Of a DNA stretch of 60,733 bases, positions 1 to 8,001 are shown piece by piece. The position numbers were made by a program, and so were the translations under genes. This DNA comes from SZUA-100 sp965248135 (GTDB lineage Bacteria; Pseudomonadota; Alphaproteobacteria; Rhizobiales; Rhizobiaceae): positions 1-60,733 of the forward strand of contig CBDFIN010000005.1 in assembly GCA_965248135.1 (NCBI GenBank). The letters run 5' to 3'. Positions within the stretch are counted from its first letter, which is position 1; each line of letters begins with the position of its first letter. Under the pieces are notes generated by a model. It was not told where the DNA came from and did no database searches. It saw only the letters and a list, made by a program, of their open reading frames with translations.

Positions 1-7
1 GGGCAAA

Positions 8-1473
8 GTGACCAAAAGGCAGATGCCGTCTTATTACCGGATGTTCCTGACGACCCTGCCGGTCTTTGCCGGTGTGTTGGCGATATGGGCGATGCTTAAT
101 CTGCAAAGTGGTAGCGGTTTTGCCGACATCTTCAAGGCTGTCATGGTCGGTGTGGTTGTCGGCATGGTTTCCTATGCCATCAACCGCTTTGCCATTGACT
201 GGGGAAGCGAGCTTGCGGCCTCCGGTATTGTCAGTGCCGGTATATTCAGTGTGGCATCGATGTTCGCAGTCGGCGCTTGTCTGTGGGCCTCATACCAAGG
301 GAAGCTAATATTGGCTCATATGACCGGCATTTCCAAGGGGTTTGGCTAGGCGTGATTGGCGACTTGGTACCGGTACCACGAACCAAGCACAACAACGTCC
401 AAAACCCTTGGAAATCCGACCTTCGGTGGTGAAAAATCGCCTGCTGGCATTGTTGCAATCCGATTGTGGTCGGCCAGACCACGGCACGCATTGCGCCGCG
501 ACAGCAAATGATTTTTCTACCATCATATGGGCCAATATTAGCTTCCCTTGGTATAACCTATGCAGGTATTGTATTGCCCGATGTGCGTTATCTTCAACTG
601 GATAATTACGGCCAGAGGCTGGTTCAATATATTGATGCGCAAAACAAACAGGCGTCAAAATCCAGAAGATTGCTGCCGGTTATCCGCGCCACGAAAGATG
701 ATCTCGTTCATCACGCTGAATGTGAAGCTCAAAATTCCTGTTTATCGGGCAAGGGCAAGGGTGGGCGCGGCACCATCACGCGGATATTGGAAGAAAAGGC
801 CGCCCGTGGCGGTGATATTGCCAAACAGGTGGAAGAAGGTGGCGAGCTTCATACCGCAACCATTGCCAGGATCAACAAACTGGTTGGTGATTACCAAACG
901 GTTTTGGACAAAAATGATAATACCATTGCCAGGCGCCGCCAGGAACTGGCCAGGATTGATGCGCAAATCGGTCAGGCAATTACTGCCCTTCATGAGGCGA
1001 TGCCTGTTTCGTTGTTATCAGCCTATGGCGTGGAATTAAAATCAGGAATTAATATTCCCGCTCGCCCCAAGGCCACCCAGGCGGTGAACCGGCTTCTGGC
1101 CAAACATGGTCAGGCCATTTCCACCGTTGTTGCCACGCTTGATATCAGTGAAGCTAAGAAACCGCAGTTTCCGCCCAAGGCAGGGATTACCACGACCTTT
1201 GCCTATATCGGCAATTTCATTGCGCTTGCAGGCGTTATCTGGGTGGCAGAGGGTATTTTTCCACTGGCATTATGGCTTTACACCTTCTGGTTTTTAATCC
1301 GCCTGCAGGATCAGGCCGCAAAACCTGCACCGCAACCTGCACCAGCCAGGGCGAAGCTCAATGGTACTGGGCGCGATCATTCCGGCCAGGCTTCGAAGCG
1401 TCGTGGTCGGCGGTTGCCGAAAGCTTCAAATAACACGCCCAAGAACCTGAATGGAGGTCATCATGTCGATTGA
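8..1473 (+). pseudogene. Membrane protein gene of the mobilizable element, split by a MITE
   Basis: Two open stretches look like halves of one gene. The first starts at a GTG at base 8 and codes about 95 residues with three hydrophobic segments before running into the MITE at 292-554 and stopping at 349. Past the MITE an open frame (from about 553 to 1473) codes a charged, probably coiled-coil middle (about 780-1010), a hydrophobic pair (about 1190-1310) and a basic tail. Simple removal of the element with a TA duplication leaves the halves one base out of frame, so the gene is treated as broken; they could also be two genes. Function is not recognised. It leads a run of overlapping membrane-protein genes before a VirD4-like ATPase, so a role at the transfer apparatus is inferred. 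The true start could lie left of the window. Confidence 0.5.
292..554. mobile_element. MITE with 32-bp terminal inverted repeats
   Basis: The left end (292-323, beginning ATACCAAGGGAAG) and the right end (523-554, ending CTTCCCTTGGTAT) are inverted repeats matching at 31 of 32 positions. The element is about 260 bp and codes for no transposase. A TA flanks each end, as expected for Tc1/IS630-type insertion, although the TA is also part of the palindrome. A second, decayed copy lies at 26717-26987. It interrupts a membrane-protein gene of the mobilizable element. Confidence 0.85.
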
Positions 1474-2020
1474 CGCAACTGGTCTGCCAATTGGCGGGGG
1501 ATTGGCTGTTGGACTTTTGTTATATGGTGCTGCCGCGTTTTTTGTGGCGGCACCGGTAATCGGCGAAAGGATCACTGAGCGTTCCAATTGGGATACTCAA
1601 TGTCAGGCCTTGATAAGTGCACGGCTGGAACTGGAAAGACCGGAACCGGTATTCACGCCAAAGCTGGATTGTCAATCAACACTTGGAGTGTTGTTTCCAG
1701 GCATGGAGGCGGTCTGTCGCAAGCATGGCAATCCTGAATTTAATCTCCCAATGCTGGATCAGCTAAACAACATTCAGCGCAGCAAGAATGAACTTCAGGA
1801 AAAGCGCCTGGCATTGTCAGTGTTTGGGCCGGTATCACAATCAGGTTCGCAATGCTCCTGCGCCCAATCACTGGCCATTGAGCGCAACCGTACTTCACTT
1901 GCGCTTTTTGCAGGCTCCGCCGGATTGGTCGTTTCCACTGCTATCAAGAATAATCTGAAAGGCGAACTGGTCAGTGCGCTGAATTCACCGCGTTGTGCCG
2001 CGAAAGGTGGCAGGTCATGA
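1463..2020 (+). CDS. Small membrane protein of the mobilizable element
   Basis: This 185-residue protein is not recognised. It has a glycine-rich hydrophobic segment near the N-terminus (about residues 10-32), a second hydrophobic stretch near the C-terminus and six cysteines, including a CSC motif, which suggests a region on the periplasmic side. The ATG at 1463 is chosen because GGAGG lies just upstream, rather than the in-frame ATG at 1451. It overlaps the end of the preceding gene by 11 bases, and its TGA overlaps the next start (ATGA), so the cluster is translationally coupled. A part in the transfer membrane complex is inferred only from position. Confidence 0.6.
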   Translation: MSIDATGLPIGGGLAVGLLLYGAAAFFVAAPVIGERITERSNWDTQCQALISARLELERPEPVFTPKLDCQSTLGVLFPGMEAVCRKHGNPEFNLPMLDQLNNIQRSKNELQEKRLALSVFGPVSQSGSQCSCAQSLAIERNRTSLALFAGSAGLVVSTAIKNNLKGELVSALNSPRCAAKGGRS

Positions 2021-2499
2021 TTATTGGCACCATCACCCTAACCGACAAGGCGGTTTCAACCCACCGCGACAGTTACCTGCTCGACAGGATTTCTGTTGTC
2101 TCGGTGCGCCGGGTGTTTTTACCCGGTTCAATCCTGACCGTAACCGGGATTGGCGCATTCTGCGCGGCGTTTTCGGATTTACTCTATCCATCCGAGATTT
2201 TGATCATGACCGGTGTTTCTGCATTGGCTCTGATTGCCGGGTTTCAAGTCGGACAGTTAAAACTGTTGTCGCGTGATCTGGGTGGCAGTCCACTGTCAGA
2301 TGTCATTTGGGGGCGCTATGCAGCGTTAAATGCCATCAGATTGCAGATCGCGGGAAAGCTGCAACAGCAATCCAAGGGGGATGCACAGCCGGATGAGCTT
2401 GAACCATTCAAGCAGCGCAAGCGCTGCCGGTCGAACAGACCGCGCCATCGCAGGCTTGAGCACAGCGAATGCCGTGAGATCAAAAAGGGGGATGTATGA
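2017..2499 (+). CDS. Small membrane protein with DUF6232-like layout (unrecognised)
   Basis: A protein of about 160 residues. A short N-terminal stretch rich in beta-type residues (MIIGTITLTDKAV and on) is followed by two closely spaced hydrophobic segments (about residues 35-75) and a basic C-terminal tail. This layout recalls the small DUF6232 membrane proteins, but the resemblance is only by eye. The ATG at 2017 is used because AGGTGG precedes it and it overlaps the previous stop as ATGA. Its own stop overlaps the next start at 2496 in the same way. It belongs to the coupled run of genes before the VirD4-like ATPase. Confidence 0.55.
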   Translation: MIIGTITLTDKAVSTHRDSYLLDRISVVSVRRVFLPGSILTVTGIGAFCAAFSDLLYPSEILIMTGVSALALIAGFQVGQLKLLSRDLGGSPLSDVIWGRYAALNAIRLQIAGKLQQQSKGDAQPDELEPFKQRKRCRSNRPRHRRLEHSECREIKKGDV

Positions 2500-2810
2500 A
2501 AACCTTCAAACCCGCCAAAAGCGTGATTATCCAGATTAACGCCAAGCTTTGTTACGCGGTATTTCTGGCGGTGGTGGCGTATGCGATCTGGCCGACCAGT
2601 ATGAAGTATTACGGCTTTGGTCTGCTCAGTATCTTTGCAGGCATTGCGGGTGCGGCCCTCGCCATCAATGCGCTTCGGCAAATCTCTGACATCCGTGAAT
2701 TTGAAGATGATCAGCAAGAATTCCTGAAAGGTGGCAACAAGGTTAAATCCTCCACGCTGCTTACTGATGATTTTCTGAGCGAAAAAGGAGTGATCAAAGA
2801 TGTCGAATAA
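2496..2810 (+). CDS. Two-helix membrane protein upstream of the coupling ATPase
   Basis: A 104-residue protein with two hydrophobic helices (about residues 17-35 and 40-60) and an acidic cytoplasmic tail. It overlaps the previous gene by four bases and the ATPase gene by eleven. The ATPase itself has no membrane segment, whereas classical VirD4/TraG coupling proteins carry two N-terminal helices fused to the ATPase. This small protein may therefore supply the membrane anchor as a separate chain. That is inference from size, topology and gene order; no family name is recognised. Confidence 0.6.
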   Translation: MKTFKPAKSVIIQINAKLCYAVFLAVVAYAIWPTSMKYYGFGLLSIFAGIAGAALAINALRQISDIREFEDDQQEFLKGGNKVKSSTLLTDDFLSEKGVIKDVE

Positions 2811-4188
2811 GATCACTCTGCCTTTGGGGCTCATGGATAGCGGCAAGCTTGTTAGCGATCCCCATCCCGATTTATCACGTCTGGTGGTTGGCCCCAGTGG
2901 CGGGGGAAAGACCACCTCGGTGGTCATGCCGACCAATCAGGCACTATTGGCCTATGGCGATGTGGCTGTGAAAACGGTCGATCACAAGGATGGAGAGGTC
3001 TATGCACAGTTTCGCGCGGTCGCCAAGAAGTACGATATAAAATTCGGCTGTATCGACGATATGGGCGTCTATGGCTTTGACAATGAAGACCGGCTGGAAG
3101 TCAATGCTCTGGGCGCGGTTATCTCGGCGGCAAAACACAGTCCGGGGACGCTGACATTCACCCTCAAGAACACAACGCTGAATATAATTCCTGAGGTAAA
3201 TGACGGGGGACGCAATTGGCATTTCAGGGAAAACCCTCGTCAGAAAATTCATCTTGGTATTTTAGGCGGGCTTGAGTTCTTAGGTGATCGGCTGACACCG
3301 GGCGTTCTGTATGAAACCATGGCCAATCCCGCAACATGGCGGCTGATGCGTGAGAACGCCATCCATGAGGGCAGTCCTGCCCTAAAGGCACGTGCACAAC
3401 TATCCCTTGATATGGAGGATAAAGAACCGGAAGCCTATTTCAAACATATGCAGGCAGCCCTGACGCCGTTGCAGATTTACGAGCCGGGCTCAGTTTTGAA
3501 TAACGCCGGTGCGAACGCCACCATCACCCATGAGGAATTATGCCGGGATGGCTGGAAGGTCTTCGACATTCTACCGCAACTCTACGCCAAACAGGTTGGC
3601 GTTCATGCGGCCCTGCATCAACAATCCTTCATGGATGCACAGATGTCAGGGCGTGGCGGCAGGCTGGTCAATATCATCGATGAGATGTGTAATTCTCCGC
3701 AGAAATACAGCGTTGATCTGGTCACAATCCAAAGAAGCTATCAAACCTCCAGCATCTATATCACCCAGACACTTTTGGATATTGAGCGCCGATACGGCAA
3801 GCAGGAACTGGCCGTGTTGATGGATAATTGTGCTGTCATTCAATATCTCGCCATCAGCCCGGATGATGCGGAAAAAATCTCCAAACTGATGGGGGAAGAA
3901 ATCACCGTTTCCCAATCGCTGAGCATTAATCCCAAACAGCTTGGTATCTCCGGTAATCTCAGCACCGGTAAACAGCCGGTGATGACGCCAACGGAACTGG
4001 TCAATCTCGATCCCTCCTATCAGATCCTGTTCATCAAGGGGTTCGGGTGGATCAAATGCCGCAAGCTACGACAAAACCAGCTTGCCCCAACATGTCATGA
4101 TCTGGGCCCAAACCCGCAAGAAAACAATCAAAGATTGCCGCCTGATCCCAAGGTGACACTGCCGACCAGTATTGGGGCTGTCCAATGA
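2800..4188 (+). CDS. VirD4/TraG-like type IV coupling ATPase, soluble form
   Basis: A 462-residue ATPase. A Walker A loop GPSGGGKTT sits at residues 31-39 and a Walker B-like LVNIIDEM near residues 289-296. The C-terminal part has the pattern of VirD4/TraG TraM-recognition regions (QTLLDIERRYG, then ISPDDAEKISKLMG). Such proteins bring relaxase-bound DNA to a type IV secretion channel. At 462 residues it is shorter than usual for VirD4 (about 550-700) and lacks the N-terminal membrane helices, which may be provided by the preceding small gene. It overlaps its neighbours at both ends, so it is part of one operon. No VirB channel genes are present in the window, so a helper element would be needed. 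Confidence 0.8.
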   Translation: MSNKITLPLGLMDSGKLVSDPHPDLSRLVVGPSGGGKTTSVVMPTNQALLAYGDVAVKTVDHKDGEVYAQFRAVAKKYDIKFGCIDDMGVYGFDNEDRLEVNALGAVISAAKHSPGTLTFTLKNTTLNIIPEVNDGGRNWHFRENPRQKIHLGILGGLEFLGDRLTPGVLYETMANPATWRLMRENAIHEGSPALKARAQLSLDMEDKEPEAYFKHMQAALTPLQIYEPGSVLNNAGANATITHEELCRDGWKVFDILPQLYAKQVGVHAALHQQSFMDAQMSGRGGRLVNIIDEMCNSPQKYSVDLVTIQRSYQTSSIYITQTLLDIERRYGKQELAVLMDNCAVIQYLAISPDDAEKISKLMGEEITVSQSLSINPKQLGISGNLSTGKQPVMTPTELVNLDPSYQILFIKGFGWIKCRKLRQNQLAPTCHDLGPNPQENNQRLPPDPKVTLPTSIGAVQ

Positions 4189-4445
4189 AATTGGTGCGCT
4201 TCTTGTGGTGGATGATTATTCCGGTCGGCGTTTACTCCGCCTATCTGATTTTTGGGCTTCCCCATTTTATCTGGTCTTATTCCTGGGTGGATGAGGGTCA
4301 GGGCTATGATCCGTGGGCGCAACGATATTACACGCGCTGTACTTTCATCGGCCCCTACGGGTCGTTCATCACATATCCAAATAACGGCAAGTGTGGCTGG
4401 ATCATATTGCGCAAAGACCATCTAAATGAGGGAGGCGACAGATAA
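4185..4445 (+). CDS. Small membrane-anchored protein of mobilizable elements
   Basis: An 86-residue protein with one N-terminal hydrophobic helix (about residues 5-27), followed by an aromatic-rich exported-looking part with two cysteines (YYTRCTFIGPYG and NNGKCGW), which could form a disulfide. The start overlaps the ATPase stop by four bases (ATGA). Similar short proteins next to coupling ATPases on rhizobial mobile elements are familiar to me, but no named function is known. A role at the membrane with the coupling ATPase is inferred from the tight overlap. Confidence 0.6.
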   Translation: MKLVRFLWWMIIPVGVYSAYLIFGLPHFIWSYSWVDEGQGYDPWAQRYYTRCTFIGPYGSFITYPNNGKCGWIILRKDHLNEGGDR

Positions 4446-4448
4446 GCC

Positions 4449-4940
4449 ATGAGTACCGACAATCTCAACAAGATCAATCTGGCACTTCAATTAAAGCAAA
4501 TTCGCCGTGATGGTCGCGCCTTACTGAAAGGGCATGAGAAATCGGGTTTTGGCACAATAGGCGAGAAGTTTGATCTCCAGCGCTCCAAGTCAGAACAACT
4601 CTACGCCCACGAATATAAAACCCGTGTTCAAATCGCCTATCGTGATCTGCTCAACAAGGCCGGAGCAAAAACGGTGGAACTCAAGCCCAGGTTTTTTGGC
4701 ATTGATCGCTTCAATAAACATGATCTGGGTCGCCAGGCACAACTCAATGTGCGGCTCGATCATCAGCAATCTCTTGCGCGGCTGGATCGTCAGGAATTGA
4801 AGGAAAGCAAATCTTTCCTCGAAAAATCCTCCCAGCGCGAAAAATACCTTGAGAGCTTCAAGCAGGTAACCCAGCGACGACGGACACAATCCCGTCGCGA
4901 AAGCCCTGATCGTCGTCGTTCCCAAACAATGAGCGACTAA
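4449..4940 (+). CDS. Basic, helical hypothetical protein
   Basis: A 163-residue, strongly charged protein with no hydrophobic segment. It is rich in Lys, Arg and Gln, probably largely helical, and ends in an Arg/Ser-rich tail (about residues 135-163). It starts three bases after the preceding stop and lies in the same operon as the VirD4-like ATPase. Its composition suits a cytoplasmic DNA- or protein-binding accessory factor. No family is recognised. Confidence 0.55.
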   Translation: MSTDNLNKINLALQLKQIRRDGRALLKGHEKSGFGTIGEKFDLQRSKSEQLYAHEYKTRVQIAYRDLLNKAGAKTVELKPRFFGIDRFNKHDLGRQAQLNVRLDHQQSLARLDRQELKESKSFLEKSSQREKYLESFKQVTQRRRTQSRRESPDRRRSQTMSD

Positions 4941-4966
4941 CCCGGCAACCCCAAAGGAGAAATTCC

Positions 4967-5605
4967 ATGAATGTCCTATACAATCCTGATGAAATGAAAC
5001 GCATTGGTGAAGCGCGCGAAAGTTTTAGCGGCAGATTATTATCCGAACGCCAGTTTGAAGATGCCATGGCGATTACCGGCATTATCGAGCGCCGCATCAA
5101 GGAAACCGGCACTTTCAAGGATTGCCTGGGCGATTTTTCCAATGCACTCGCCCGCACCGAGCGCTTCGACATCATGAAGGCCGATTCCACCCTTCGTGAT
5201 CTGTTCAAAATCCGCACCGGCGTTACCATGAACCAGATGCGGGAAGCCTTGATGGAAAATGAACAAAAACTATTCGACCGTGAGAACAACCCTGCCGAAG
5301 CCGAAAAGCAAAAGGCCTATAGGGCAGCAAATGCCATTGGCAAGATGGTCGAGGAAGGCAACAAAATGTCCTTTAATCGCGCCTATGCCTATGAAGCTTC
5401 ACAATTGGCAACTGAATTTAACATCACTGACATTGGTGCCAGGAAGTTAATGAGTGAAGCCTTTGAAGAAACAGAAAACACCAAATTGCGTGAATGGGGA
5501 AACGAACTGGATGAAAAATATTTTCGCCCCCAGATAAAAGCCGAACAAAAGCAGCAAAGCGAGAATAAAACCTACTCACGCTCCCGCCAGCCATCCCAAG
5601 CTTAA
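4967..5605 (+). CDS. Hypothetical protein of the mobilizable element
   Basis: A 212-residue soluble, acidic, mostly helical protein with no signal peptide. AAAGGAGA stands just before the ATG at 4967. It is the last gene of the left operon and is followed at once by the 13-bp repeat array (5644-5734). Its middle (about residues 95-160) has a repeated Glu/Ala/Met helix pattern, and its end is a polar tail. Not recognised; association with conjugation or mobilization is by position only. Confidence 0.55.
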   Translation: MNVLYNPDEMKRIGEARESFSGRLLSERQFEDAMAITGIIERRIKETGTFKDCLGDFSNALARTERFDIMKADSTLRDLFKIRTGVTMNQMREALMENEQKLFDRENNPAEAEKQKAYRAANAIGKMVEEGNKMSFNRAYAYEASQLATEFNITDIGARKLMSEAFEETENTKLREWGNELDEKYFRPQIKAEQKQQSENKTYSRSRQPSQA

Positions 5606-5643
5606 CAAACAGCATCATTGCCAAGCGATAATCCGGGCCTGTT

Positions 5644-5734
5644 GCCAGACAATTCTTGCCAGACAATGCCTGCCGACAATACCTGCAGACAATACCGGCA
5701 GACAAGACTGGCAGACAATATCGGCAGACAAGGC
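5644..5734 (+). repeat. Iteron-like array: seven 13-bp direct repeats
   Basis: The motif GCAGACAATACCG and close variants recurs with GACAA at 5648, 5662, 5675, 5688, 5701, 5714 and 5727. The spacing is 14 once and then exactly 13 five times. Such arrays act as replication-initiator or partition-protein sites in plasmids and as recombinase-binding sites in some elements. It lies between the left operon and the recombinase operon. No Rep gene is seen nearby. Confidence 0.85.
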
Positions 5735-5795
5735 AAATATTGTGATCCAAAGCCATGGAAATACGCAACAATATTACGTCGATTTTGCTTGATAC

Positions 5796-5845
5796 AATAG
5801 GAATACTGTCCTATTCTTGCCGGCTCTGTTCTCACACGGTGTGAG
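5796..5845 (+). promoter_or_regulatory. Two perfect dyads upstream of the recombinase operon
   Basis: Two inverted repeats lie 45-95 bp before the ATG at 5889: AATAGGA-N6-TCCTATT (5796-5815) and CTCACAC-G-GTGTGAG (5831-5845). Both have the size of dimeric repressor operators. The region also has an AT-rich stretch that could hold a promoter. The regulator is not identified. Confidence 0.5.
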
Positions 5846-5888
5846 GGCACCCAACAGGAAGGAATGAAATGAAGATAGGGACTAACAG

Positions 5889-6260
5889 ATGGAAAATGAA
5901 AATCATACGACACCCACTCAAGATGAGTGCGAAGGCAGGCCGCCACACAGTCACAAAGCCCCCGGCCTCACCATCGATTATGCTCTGTATCAGAAATACC
6001 TTGATAATAGCGACATGAGTGACGCGCACAAATGTGAGTTTCTTGATGCATTGTGGTTAATCATCGTTTCTTTCGTTGATCTGGGCTTTGGCGTTCATCC
6101 TCTCCAGCAGGTGGATGATGCTCATGGGGCAAATAATGGGAAGGAGGCCGAATGTGGCCAACTTGATATTCGCGCTGAATTCATTCCCAACGAGCCCAGC
6201 GACATGATAGAATACAATCATCAATCAGACAAACCTGCACGCAGAGGGAGCCAGAAATGA
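5889..6260 (+). CDS. Conserved small protein paired with the serine recombinase
   Basis: A 123-residue, acidic, soluble protein. Its central stretch (about residues 30-72) has the pattern DYALYQKYLDNSDMSD followed by a hydrophobic helix ending in DLGFGVHPLQ. Small genes with this pattern directly before recombinase genes are common in Rhizobiales. It overlaps the recombinase start by four bases (ATGA), so the two are translationally coupled and it may be a directionality or accessory factor; that is inference. The ATG at 5889 is the first plausible start after the operator region. Confidence 0.6.
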   Translation: MENENHTTPTQDECEGRPPHSHKAPGLTIDYALYQKYLDNSDMSDAHKCEFLDALWLIIVSFVDLGFGVHPLQQVDDAHGANNGKEAECGQLDIRAEFIPNEPSDMIEYNHQSDKPARRGSQK

Positions 6261-7729
6261 CAAAACAAACCAATACAAAAATCCCCCTTGCTCAAAAGGC
6301 CGTCATTTACTGTCGTGTATCTTCGAAATCTCAGGAAGAAGAAGGCCACGGTCTGCAATCTCAGGAAACAAGATGCCGGGAATACGCCAAATCAAAAGGC
6401 TATCTGGTTGAAGCAGCTTTCCCAGATACGATCACTGGCGGTGGGGACTTTATGAAGCGCCCCGGCATGGTGGCATTGCTTTCCTATCTTGATGCGCAAC
6501 CGGGTGAGAATTACGTTGTAATCTTCGATGATCTGAAACGCTTTGCCCGCGATACCCGCTTTCATCTTGATCTGCGCGATGCGTTTCGCAAACGTAAGGC
6601 AAAGATAGAATGTTTGAACTTCAAGTTCGACGAGACGCCGGAGGGCGAATTCATCGAAACCATCATGGCAGCCCAGGGCGCATTGGAGCGCAAACAAAAC
6701 GGGAGACAAGTGGCGCAGAAAATGAAGGCACGTATGCAATCGGGCTTCTGGATACACAATGCACCGGTGGGCTATAAATATGAAACCGTCAAAGGCCGTG
6801 GCAAGATGCTGGTGCGCGATGAACCCCTGGCGACTATTGTAGCAGAGGCAATTGAAGGCTATTCTTTAGGTCGCTTTCAAACGCAAGCGGAAGTGAAGCG
6901 GTTTTTTCAATCCTTGCCCCAGTTCCCACGCAACAAACATGGCGAGGTCAAACAACAACGCGTCACCGACATCCTGACCAACCCACTTTATACCGGGTTC
7001 ATCTGCTCAAAAACCTATGGCATCGACTGGTTGCAAGGCCATCATGAAGCGCTGATCTTGCTTGAAACCTTTGATAAAGTGCAAAAACGCCGCAAAGGAA
7101 TTGCCAAGGCACCCGCCCGCAAGAATATCGGTAATGACTTTGCCCTGCGTGGCTTTGTCACCTGTGGCAATTGTCATGTGCCGCTGCGCTCATCCTGGTC
7201 GATGGGCCGCACCAAACATTATCCCTATTATCTATGCCAGACCAAAACCTGTGCTGCTTACGGCAAATCTATTCCCCGCGACAGATTAGAAAATGAAGTC
7301 GGCGATATTATCAAAGCCTTACAGCCCACCAAAGGTCTGTTCGTCATTGCCAAGGCGATGTTCGCCCAGGCATGGGATGCACGCAAAGCCCAGGCCGAAG
7401 AAGCCCTAGTATCCGGCAAGCATCAAATCAAGGCATTGGAAAAGCAGAGCGAAGCATTGATGACCAGAATAATTGAAACCACCAACGAAAGCGTGATCTG
7501 CGCCTATGAGGCAAAGATTGCCGATCTTGAATACAAAAAACTCCAATTACGCCAACAAGTGGCAAATCATGACACTCCAAAAGGCACATTTGAAGAAAAA
7601 CTAGTGGCTCGATTCCAACATTTGCATCCCGTTGCAGCACCCATATTTGCAAATGTTGGAATCAAAAGAACCACTAGCAAGTTGTTGAATCTAGTGGAAT
7701 TTTTGAATTTGACATTTGAAAATGAATGA
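6257..7729 (+). CDS. Large serine recombinase
   Basis: A 490-residue site-specific recombinase. The N-terminal resolvase domain has the motif YCRVSSKSQ with the likely nucleophile Ser22, and FDDLKRFARD further on. A recombinase domain follows at about residues 165-290, then a zinc-ribbon-like segment (CGNC, later C-x4-C, about 300-330) and a coiled-coil stretch (about 375-435). It is the likely integrase/excisionase of the element. Oddly, the last 43 codons (7601-7729) lie wholly inside a paired palindromic repeat that recurs elsewhere in the window, so the original C-terminus has been replaced or extended. Whether the protein is still active cannot be told. Confidence 0.85.
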   Translation: MTKQTNTKIPLAQKAVIYCRVSSKSQEEEGHGLQSQETRCREYAKSKGYLVEAAFPDTITGGGDFMKRPGMVALLSYLDAQPGENYVVIFDDLKRFARDTRFHLDLRDAFRKRKAKIECLNFKFDETPEGEFIETIMAAQGALERKQNGRQVAQKMKARMQSGFWIHNAPVGYKYETVKGRGKMLVRDEPLATIVAEAIEGYSLGRFQTQAEVKRFFQSLPQFPRNKHGEVKQQRVTDILTNPLYTGFICSKTYGIDWLQGHHEALILLETFDKVQKRRKGIAKAPARKNIGNDFALRGFVTCGNCHVPLRSSWSMGRTKHYPYYLCQTKTCAAYGKSIPRDRLENEVGDIIKALQPTKGLFVIAKAMFAQAWDARKAQAEEALVSGKHQIKALEKQSEALMTRIIETTNESVICAYEAKIADLEYKKLQLRQQVANHDTPKGTFEEKLVARFQHLHPVAAPIFANVGIKRTTSKLLNLVEFLNLTFENE

Positions 7730-7769
7730 AGCTGCAAGTGGGTACCAAATGTCAAATTCATTCCACTAG
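7601..7769. repeat. Paired ~78-bp palindromes, copy 1
   Basis: Two adjacent hairpin units: 7601-7677 (CTAGTGGCTC to AACCACTAG, inner arms CCAACATTTGC/GCAAATGTTGG) and 7691-7769 (CTAGTGGAAT to ATTCCACTAG). The same pair occurs at 23456-23615 and, in reverse orientation, at 26418-26586. It overlaps the 3' end of the recombinase gene. No transposase is inside. Confidence 0.85.
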
Positions 7770-8001
7770 AACCGGCACTCCAGTTTCTCGCAAACCCCTG
7801 GAAACTATGGACTTGCGGCCAAATCACCCTACAAAGAGCAGTCCTCAAACTGGCCTTTGCAGAACGCATTGCCTACCACCAAAATGGGGGGTGCTAGAAC
7901 CGCCAAAACATCCTTACCTTTCAAGATGTTAACAGGTGAATCAACCAAGGGAGTCTGTTTTGGTGCGGCTGACAGGACTAACCTAGAACTGCCACCAGCC
8001 T

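Noticed and set aside
5644..5734. CRISPR array
   Set aside because: The repeat unit is 13 bp with no spacers; it is a continuous iteron-type array, and no cas gene is present.
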